Shown here piece by piece: positions 56,933 through 64,000 of a stretch of 64,000 nucleotides of DNA; the stretch's first letter is position 1; each line of letters begins with the position of its first letter. A model generated the notes under the pieces. The model saw nothing but the letters and a program-made list of their open reading frames with translations. It was not told where the DNA came from and ran no database searches. Source of the DNA: Jackrogersella multiformis (lineage: Eukaryota; Ascomycota; Sordariomycetes; Xylariales; Hypoxylaceae); assembly GCA_902806575.1 (NCBI GenBank), contig CADCXD010000018.1:1922001-1986000 (forward strand), in the 5' to 3' direction. The translations under genes and the position numbers were made by a program.

Positions 56933-58360
56933 CTATGTTCTCAACGTACAATAATCCGACCCATCACCACAGAAGCCATAGTTGCTGCAGCACGCCCCGA
57001 ACTGAGTCCCCGTACACGTCTTGTTGCCTGCGTAGTTTGGCCCGCAGGAGCCTTCGATGCTCGGTCCCCCGTTATCCGTGTCGCAGGCACCACTATCTGC
57101 ATAGCGAGGTCAGTCAGCCAATAAATCTACGATTCTGATTTACGGACTAAAGGGGGGTCATCTTACAACAGTTTCTTGCGCCGCAGAAGTCCTTTGAGCT
57201 GCCACCTGGTCAACGTTGTCATCATGTTGTTGCAATACGCTTTTTAGAAGTATCGGAGGTCACAGTAGCCGCAAATGGAGCCCCCCAGATCCCACCGCAC
57301 GGCCAGTTGTTGTGGTCGGGTCCGCACGAGCCGTCTTGCGATATGCCTTCTCCTGAGCCATTCCAGTCTGTTGAGTGCCGTGTTAGACTCTCGACATCAT
57401 AGGTAGCTCAACCGGGAGATCCGGATGTGGAGTTAGCTTCTTACCTCCGTTGTAACAGGCGCCGACTGCGCAGTATGAGCCTCCGTTGCCGCCTGGTGTT
57501 GATAGACATCAATCATTAGCAGATTTGCCCGTGGTAGCAAACGCAGAGGGCCTCACAGTTCCCGTAGTAAGAGCAGCAGTCCCCGAAACCTGAACCTGAC
57601 GCCACAGAAAGACTGGGAATCCCCATGCTGCCCGACGAGATAGTCGGTAAACCCGCCTTGCCGAAGAACAGGCTAGAGCAAGCGTTGATGGAGTATTTTC
57701 AAGAAGCAGTCGCTGCACACCTTGATGCTTTCAATTGGCGAGAACGAAAGTGGTAGCTATGAAGTCACACACAAGAACTTTGTCGTATAAGCTTGCTAAA
57801 CGCTCGTCATCCGGCTCGATGGCGGTCTGGACAAATCCATCCTCGAAGCATATATCCGCATCCCATGTGTCATGACCTCGTCTGCATCAGTTGCGACCAT
57901 CAAAAGTTGGCGAGACAGTCACGTATTCTTTTCACTCACCGGTCTGGCATAAATCAGGAGGGTACTTCTTTATACCACTCCCTTGCCAAGTGTGGCTGTC
58001 GATCCAGCACCAGCCGGAATCCCCTCCTGTCAGATAAGCCAGCTAGTGTTGATACTGGAACATCAGGGGCAGGATTTCCGGTGCCATTAGCACGCCGTCA
58101 TTCTTCATGCTCGCGCCCGAGCAGGAACTCTTGGCCCGGGATACCCAGTTCTGCAGATCAGTCGTGCAGCTCGAGGTACATCCCATAGTCATTGTTAGCC
58201 GTAGTCCATATGTAGGACTCCAGCTGCATAGCCCGTTGCAGAAACATGTCATCTCAATTGATTGTAGTGTTCCTAGTGTCAAAGTCAGCGACCGAGTCCG
58301 AACGAGCTCGAAAAACATCACTTACAATGCGTTCATGTAGGCCTCGGATACTCCCCTTTC
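56933..58360 (-). pseudogene. Broken LysM/CBM18 chitin-binding secreted-protein gene
   Basis: Minus-strand relic read from right to left. CTSSCTTDLQNWVSRAKSSC lies near 58120-58180, followed by DDERLASLYDKVL at 57785-57830. CSDCFLKILHQRL and FTDYLVGQHGDSQSFC (57600-57720) are the LysM-repeat-like blocks of fungal LysM proteins. CBM18 (hevein-like) pieces follow: SGSGFGDCCSYYGNC near 57550-57595, SQDGSCGPDHNNWPCGG near 57290-57345, and a nearly complete one (SCGPNYAGNKTC, FGACCSNYGFCG) at 56945-57070. Normal-looking introns separate some blocks, but in-frame TAG codons interrupt at 58043-58045 and 57673-57675. A frame break or deletion merges the LysM and first CBM18 parts. Intact relatives are secreted and bind chitin. 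Confidence 0.75.
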
Positions 58361-58863
58361 GCTAGAAAAATCACCAACTTCTCTACCCTAATAGAGTACG
58401 AAAGTAGCTTAGCATGGAATCAATGATGCCCACGTCACAAGGACGAGGCTTAGCCAGCGAAATCAAGTATGTGCACTTTAATTATGTAGGTACAGTTAGT
58501 ATTGCCCATAGGCGTCTCACGGGCGTCTCACGGGCGTCTCTACTGACTTATTATAGCCAACTGAACCTGCTATCACACCTACCTACAATACGACGCCTCA
58601 CTCACGTCAGTTTTAGTGCTTAAGTCAAATTGTTTCAAAATTGTTGCTAAATATAATTAGTTGGTTTGAAATCTGAGAGTTGGAAGCTGAGATAATAGAT
58701 GTAAAAAAGAATTTCAAGTATTTAATTACTTAGTAGTTATGCAGTTCAGATAGTTACTCGCCCTTAAAAACCTAGTCGTGTTTCCTTTCATATATTATCT
58801 GCCCCTTTTCACTTCAACATCCCTTTAGATTTTAAACTATTCGGGTTTATATAAATACCAAGG
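58361..58863. other. Intergenic, no gene seen
   Basis: AT-rich spacer. CTCACGGGCGT repeats in tandem near 58515-58540. No gene. Confidence 0.5.
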
Positions 58864-59606
58864 ATGCCTTTATTTATGCCTGGCAACTTCTTTTACGGCT
58901 ACTCCGCTGAATCGGGCTCTCGCGAGGTGTCCCGCTGGAGTCTTCTTTTTTGGGTTTTTTCTCTTGCCATCAATGCTGCCAACCAGCCAACGGGCCGCTT
59001 GCTAGGTCTCCTTTATCCTCATCACGCTCTTCTACGATTCTCACTAGCTTTTCACAAGAGGAAGCGCTGACCGCGGGAAATATTTGGGCTATGCTTGCAA
59101 TCGTGGCTACCGCTGTTCCCCCATCATATCTACTCTGGAACACTTCAAGGGAGATACATATTATAACAGCCCTCATCGTTATAGGATGTCAAATTATCAG
59201 CACCTTTACATTTTTCTGCGACATATCTTTCTCCCAATTTATAGGACCTATTTTCAGGCCCAAATTCTTGGAAGAAGATATCCGCCACTTCGCAGCACGC
59301 GTTTATACCCAGCAACTTTCAGCAGACGATCATATCTACCTAGAAATAGTAGCCACGGGTTTTGGATGTGCTTCTTTTTTTGTTTCGTTTTTTATAATAT
59401 TATTACCGCCCGCTATAGAAGTGGGTAAATCCCCATTTCCTGCTTTAGGAATCGCAGTAGGCATCTCATTGGGTCGATTGGCTATAACCTTTTTTGGCAT
59501 GGTGCTTTGGGGCATAAACTGTAACCGTTTTCTTCATATATGCTTTCCTCTAATACTTATAATTTTTACTATGATGCAAGGGGGGCTTCTTATCCCGAGT
59601 GGTTAA
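58864..59606 (+). CDS. Small multi-pass membrane protein, unrecognised
   Basis: Two overlapping frames join through a 53-nt GT-AG intron (59006-59058). Exons 58864-59005 and 59059-59606 give 229 residues in phase. I count five or six hydrophobic helices: WSLLFWVFSLAINAA, IWAMLAIVATAVPPSYLL, HIITALIVIGCQIISTFTFF, GFGCASFFVSFFIILLPP, LGIAVGISLGRLAITFFGMVL and HICFPLILIIFTMM. No family is recognised. The donor GTCTCC is weak, so a frameshifted pseudogene is an alternative, which would fit the decayed neighbourhood. The second exon has no stop and no RIP-like mutation. Confidence 0.5.
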
Positions 59607-60038
59607 GTTACATGGGGTAAGCGATCTTGACACGAAAGCAGCCAAGTACTGGTGCCTGTTTTGAGCTTGTTGGTCTAGTATAGGGGCTGTCATCTTTGGA
59701 TCCCGATATAAATTCAGTCCTGTAGTCTTATATGCCGTACAGGCATCATTTGTATTCAAAACGTAGCAGAAAACAAGATAAGATTAAACCCTCCTCTCTT
59801 CCTTCACGATTTTTGGCGTGTTTACATTATATACCAGGCCAATCTTACTCTACATCTTGACCTGTTATGTTTAGATTAACTTAAGCTAGTTAGTTAGATC
59901 AATTGGGTACGTCTAGCCTGGCTGGCCTGGCCTGACTTGACTCTGTACGGAATATACAACACGTTGCAGTAGAATTCTTAGGACTTATATCGGTGTGCAA
60001 TTCCAGACAGATCCTTTCTAGCGACAGCATAATCTATC
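59607..60038. other. Intergenic, no gene seen
   Basis: AT-rich spacer with TGGCC(T) repeats near 59918-59935. No gene. Confidence 0.5.
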
Positions 60039-60383
60039 ATGGGAATTAATATCGTGACTGTACCAATTCCTACTAATGCAGGGCATACAGTAATTATAGA
60101 ACAAGACAATGGCGATGGAAGAGATAGCTCTACTGGAGAGGCGAATAAAGGGTAAGCACAATACCCAAATTGGTAAGTGTACATATTCAGGGAGTCCTGC
60201 CAGCACTTCAAAGCTTGGTGGGTCACTGAAGTTGGGAAAATCAACGTTGATATTACACAATTTGTGTGAGTCAAGCAAGAAAAGAATCCAGCGGTCGATG
60301 CCTATCGTACACTCAATCAACCCCTTCTCCTATGCAAGTATGTGACTTTTGTATGCCTATCAAGCCAAAGCATTGTTCCTTGA
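60039..60383 (+). pseudogene. Decayed gene of unknown family with three in-frame stops
   Basis: One frame from the ATG at 60039 reads protein-like: MGINIVTVPIPTNAG, then HTVIIEQDNGDG, then CQHFKAWWVTEVGKINVDI and VDAYRTLNQPLL. It is cut by TAA at 60153, TAA at 60174 and TGA at 60267, each explainable as one C-to-T change from a Gln or Arg codon. A frame change follows near 60340, after which AYQAKALFLDRNLVSGFHG continues. The stops overlap good 5' splice signals (GTAAGC, GTAAGT, GTGAGT), but the implied introns (18-39 nt) are too short for a fungal spliceosome, so decay is preferred. The family is not recognised. Confidence 0.4.
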
Positions 60384-60533
60384 CCGAAATCTCGTCTCTG
60401 GTTTCCATGGACAATCCTCGAGCATCAAAGTCATTCTCAATACAAATCGTTCTACCGCGAGACGGCTTCTCAATTCATCCTAGAAAGAGACCTCATGACT
60501 TCCATAAATTGAGACGAGAGTTGATATGGGATT

Positions 60534-61299
60534 TTAATATTCTGGTCTCTTAGGACATTCGTGGATGTCGTTAATCGATTGGCCACAGTTGTAGCATATA
60601 TTTTGGCCACATGTGCAACTATGATATGTCAAAACAATATACGTTAGCTCGTTTCCCCGTATCATGACTATATGGTGGCAGGATCGGATAGGGATTAACT
60701 TACACCACAAGACTGCATCCACCTGCTTTCTGAATGATGCTACGGCAGTTAGAGCAACGTATCCAGCCCTTAGACTGAGCTAGCACGAGGACCTGTTCTT
60801 CTTCCTGTTCGACTTCCCGTCGTTTCTCCTGGTTGCAAGGACCGAAATGTGACTTCTCGTGGCATGTTTTGCAGGTTTTCTTGTGGCACTTCTCACATTC
60901 ACCGACGCGTTGCTTGTGCATTTCAAGTGGTATGAAAGCGCCGCACTCCTTTTCGTGACAGTACAGCTTACGACGGGGCGTGGTTAGCTCTTCCATGCGA
61001 CGGTTGTATGATTGAAATTCGTCTGGGGTGAAGACGCCTGCTTTCTCGAGGGTTTCTGTAGGGATGACCTGGCAACACTTGGGGGGTATGAATGGCTGCG
61101 AGTTGAGGGCCAAATGGGCATTTGTTCTAAGGCACCCATCGCAGTGCGAATGGCCACAGTTGATATCAAAGAGATCCAGGTACTTAAAGGATTCCGTGCA
61201 GATGGCACACTCCTGCAGCTGATTGGTGAATTGCTCCAAGAACTCAGGGGAGGTATGGAAACCCAGGCGGGGAATCCAAACATCTGCTCTCTCATCCAT
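60534..61299 (-). CDS. RBR-type (RING1-IBR-RING2) E3 ubiquitin ligase
   Basis: Exons 61299-60704 and 60618-60534 (85-nt intron, phase 2) give about 226 residues, a minimal RBR protein. RING1 begins at Cys31 (CAICTESFKYLDLFDINCGHSHCDGC). The IBR contains KLYCHEKECGAFIP, CEKCHKKTCKTC and SHFGPC. RING2 starts at Cys182 with CSNC, and Cys195 in AGGCSL is the expected thioester-forming catalytic residue. The splice completes RING2 with VCTCGQNICYNCG. RBR ligases transfer ubiquitin through that Cys. No ubiquitin-like, ankyrin or Ariadne domain flanks the core, and the C-terminus ends at once (HECPKRPEY). Substrates are unknown. Many fungi carry several such short RBR genes. Confidence 0.88.
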
Positions 61300-62997
61300 G
61301 TTTGTTATTTTGATCTTGTGGTAGCTTAAATCTCTAAAGCTGGATGGGTGTAGAGAGTGTGGTTATGTGGAGGCAGTAAGTTGCGCGACGAGAATATGCG
61401 TAATGAACAAGGTAATCCACTCGCGTCTGGGGTTGACTGTAGGTAGCGTATTGAAAGAACACCAAGATCAAAGACACGAGGATGAATGATCTAAATTTGG
61501 GTAAATCCAGTCAGAATGTGGAAAAAGAATATCATGAAGAAGAAGGAAGGAAGGCAGGAGTGACTTACCTTTGGGTATTTCGTCAATACTATCATCATCA
61601 TACTCACAGCGTACCTAGGTAGAGATGGATATTGATAAGTGCGCCCAGGGAGATGTGTGTTAGAAGGAAGAATAGAAAGTGAAAAAGAGGGAAGAAGTTT
61701 TTAGTGTGACATTTAAATAAAAAAGGAAAGAATACAGAATCGATAAAGACGCGTAGGGCGCGTTCGAGGTCAACGTCATTGGTCAGGAGGGCTAAATAGG
61801 TAGGTAGCTAGTAGGAAGGTACGGGTGATCTCCGATTTTAGGAGGTAAGTTATAGATAGACCAGACCGTAGCCCGGGGGGTACAATGATGTATTCAGGAA
61901 AGACCTTAGTAAACAACAAAAAGTAAAGTTCAGAAGGCCCCGATGAAGTTTGAGAAGGTACGTTAAACGGGCACCTGGCTTACTTACCTACATCCTACCT
62001 AGGTAGGTAGGTAATTACGATACGGTTCAACCCGTTAAGCCCATAAGTAGACCTTGATCGTTGCTTCCATATAGTATTTCTAGAACACTAGGTACCTACC
62101 TAGGTACCTAAGTAGCCAAGTGAGTGCCAGTGTGGATATGCTGAACTTTGATTCAATTTTCCTCCTATCCATATTATCAGTCTACCTACCTATTGGTATG
62201 GAGGTAAGCATAAGTCAGATCAACATCGCGTATCCTTATTTTCTAACAGTACTTCACCTGAGGTATCTTTCTTATCCGAATACACCTAAGCCAACAAAAC
62301 CTATTCACCCAAGTAGATTTATAGGTATATCCCTAAGGATGTAGGACTGAAGCGTAACAGTAGAAACCTCAAAGATTATGATATTGGCACGTACTTATGT
62401 AATTCATTATAGGCACTTACACAGTGACTTAAGGCGTTCCGATATAAATGGCTCGCTACATTGCCGATTTTCAGTTTGAAAAAACTCAGACATTGAATAT
62501 GTCGGGTTCCCATGTTGTATCGATGGTTGCCGTTCTGGCTCCCTTAAATTAAGAAGCTGATATAAGGAGGTCGATTGTTATTTTATATTGAATAGACCAG
62601 CCAACAAAAACCGGTGTAGTAGGTAGGTAGTCGAAAAATAAAAGGGGCTCACAGCCTCAAAAGGAGACTACAACAGCCACACGATCAATAGGTAGCTACC
62701 TAGGGTATGCATTGAGGCGGTGCTAGCGTGGGGTAAGTGAGTAGGAGGTAGCTATAGTGGATCATAAATCCTCTGATTGGCTTTAAAAAGAGTTGCCAAG
62801 ACATCAGGTATCTGCTTACCTTACCTACATGTAGGTACCCTAGGTACCAGTAGGTATTTAGGTACCTACATACGTATCTACTCTCCTCCTTTCTTAGTAC
62901 CTACCTACATATGTACCTAGGTACCTACATGTATATAGGTGAGAAGATCGCCACATACATTCACCCTGCATCACTATTATATCCTCTCTGCCTCAGC
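61300..62997. other. Intergenic between divergent genes, palindrome-rich
   Basis: Shared upstream region of the RBR gene (-) and the acetyltransferase gene (+). CCTAGGTAGGTAGG motifs lie at 61995-62012, 62089-62114 and densely at 62812-62942. The ORF at 62120-62344 is not family-like. Confidence 0.6.
62812..62942. repeat. CCTAGG/TACCTA palindrome cluster
   Basis: Includes TACCTACATGTAGGTA, GTACCCTAGGTACC, AGGTACCTACATACGTA and CTACATATGTACCTAGGTAC. It lies just 55 bp upstream of the acetyltransferase start codon, so it falls within its promoter or 5' leader. Confidence 0.75.
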
Positions 62998-63806
62998 ATG
63001 GCATCTCAGCAGATGCTCCAAGTTACATCTGGTGGCAGAGGTTAGGCTTTCACTCATTGATCGCAGCGTACACATAGACATTTATTAACTATTATATCTC
63101 CGAGCAGAATACATCGAGAAGACTATCCAAGTGTTAACGCTTGCCTTCCAAGATGATCCGGTCTACACATGGCTGCTGTATAACTTTCCCAAGTCTGAAT
63201 ACCAATCTATGCTCTCAAAGCTTCTCCGGGCCTTCTTCACTCAGAGCTCCTTGAACGATGGCATATTTGTCGAGTTAGGTGATTTCGGCTGTTGCGGTCT
63301 TCTCATACCACCAGGGGCGAATGTTGGAAATCCGTGGACAATGGTACAAGCAGGGCTGATCCCGGCCCTTTTTACCATAGGTTTAGGATCTTTCAAGGTA
63401 TTATTATCTCAGCTTTCCCTATAGGCTAGACCACGCTCCTAACATAATATCTTCGCAGCGGGCTCTTTTCGAGTACACCAGCGCTGTTGAACCCGTGCTA
63501 GAAAAGACCTTTACCAAGGAAGAACAGAAAAACCATTGGTATGTGTTTATCATGGGCACGGCGGTAGACCGTCGTCGACAAGGCCTTGCAGGTGCGTTAC
63601 TCGTACACATGCAAGATCGGGCCAAAAGTGACGGACGGCCGATCTGGCTTGAGGCTACCACGGAACTTTCTCGAGAGCTTTATTTAAAGCATGGCTTTAC
63701 CACTGTTGACGAAGTAGTTTTGGGAAAAGGCAACGTCGGTGCGGACGGTTTGCCGAAAAAGGATGGTGAGGGGATTACGATTTGGTCAATGTTCTGGAGA
63801 CCTTGA
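62998..63806 (+). CDS. GNAT-family N-acetyltransferase
   Basis: Three exons, 62998-63040, 63108-63397 and 63459-63806, join in phases 1 and 0 to about 226 residues. The short first exon gives MASQQMLQVTSGGR and continues EYIEKTIQVLTLAFQDDPVYTWLLY, the usual N-terminal helix of fungal GNAT proteins of this type. WYVFIMGTAVDRRRQGLAGALL in exon 3 holds the acetyl-CoA pyrophosphate loop (R/Q-x-x-G-x-A). IWLEATTELSRELYLKHGF is the conserved C-terminal block with the LYxxxGF motif. The family acetylates small amines or metabolites; the substrate is unknown. Both introns are ordinary fungal size. Confidence 0.87.
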
Positions 63807-64000
63807 AGTTGTAAAGGTAAGTGCCTAGTTAGTCAGGTCATAAGTTCAGCACAGAGACTAACCGCGACAGGCTGCATATTACCTACCTAGGTAGATAATC
63901 CCATAGTGCTCAACCCTACCTACCTCGGTAGCTCTCCGTCGCAGGCCTAACATTCAGGACAAATTATCTTCACCTAATGACAGTGTATTAGGTCCAATTC

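Noticed and set aside
62120..62344. A 74-codon + strand ORF with one hydrophobic segment
   Set aside because: It lies in a palindrome-rich promoter region and is AT-driven.

Overview
This window is nuclear DNA from a filamentous ascomycete (Pezizomycotina, most likely a Sordariomycete; the order is a guess). The evidence is intron-split genes with GT-AG introns of mostly 50-70 nt, typical fungal families (Clr5 and F-box proteins, Pcp1 rhomboid, retromer VPS35, OSBP/Kes1, acyltransferase-3, CBM18/LysM), two intron-bearing tRNA genes, and a 6.4-kb AT-rich retroelement that carries the transition signature of repeat-induced point mutation (RIP).

Layout. 1-10.9 kb holds housekeeping metabolism on the + strand: the 3' part of a vacuolar M20 carboxypeptidase, a mitochondrial rhomboid protease, a PhoD-like phosphatase, and proline-catabolic P5C dehydrogenase. 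10.9-15.2 kb is gene-poor, with a tRNA-Glu and an acyltransferase-3 membrane protein. 15.3-21.7 kb is a RIP-degraded Ty3/gypsy element with two recognisable LTRs. A DUF7587-like gene starts directly after its 3' LTR and may have been split by it. 22.6-33.6 kb holds a Cys-rich single-pass membrane protein, an MlrC/M81-family enzyme, a Clr5-domain regulator, a GC-rich Gfo/Idh/MocA oxidoreductase, a tRNA-Ala and a kinase-like fragment. 34-47 kb is a trafficking and secretory block: Kes1-like sterol/PI4P transfer protein, a type II membrane glycosyltransferase, VPS35 and a GCPII/Vps70-type M28 peptidase. 47.6-54.1 kb holds a double GRF zinc-finger protein with a long Thr/Ser/Ala microsatellite tract and two F-box/DUF7730-like proteins. 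56-60.5 kb is a gene graveyard: a broken LysM/CBM18 chitin-binding gene and two unidentified relics, with one small orphan membrane protein among them. 60.5-63.8 kb has an RBR-type E3 ligase and a GNAT acetyltransferase.

The genes are independent eukaryotic units, not operons. The only plausible functional grouping is the endosome/vacuole theme (VPS35 beside the M28 peptidase, with the Kes1-like protein 5 kb away), and that may be chance. Intergenic DNA is studded with CCTAGG-centred palindromes (ACCTAGGT, TACCTAGGTA) that I do not see inside the clear exons I checked. I found no convincing new multi-gene system. The most interesting items are the retroelement that may sit in an intron, the palindrome family and the decayed gene cluster.
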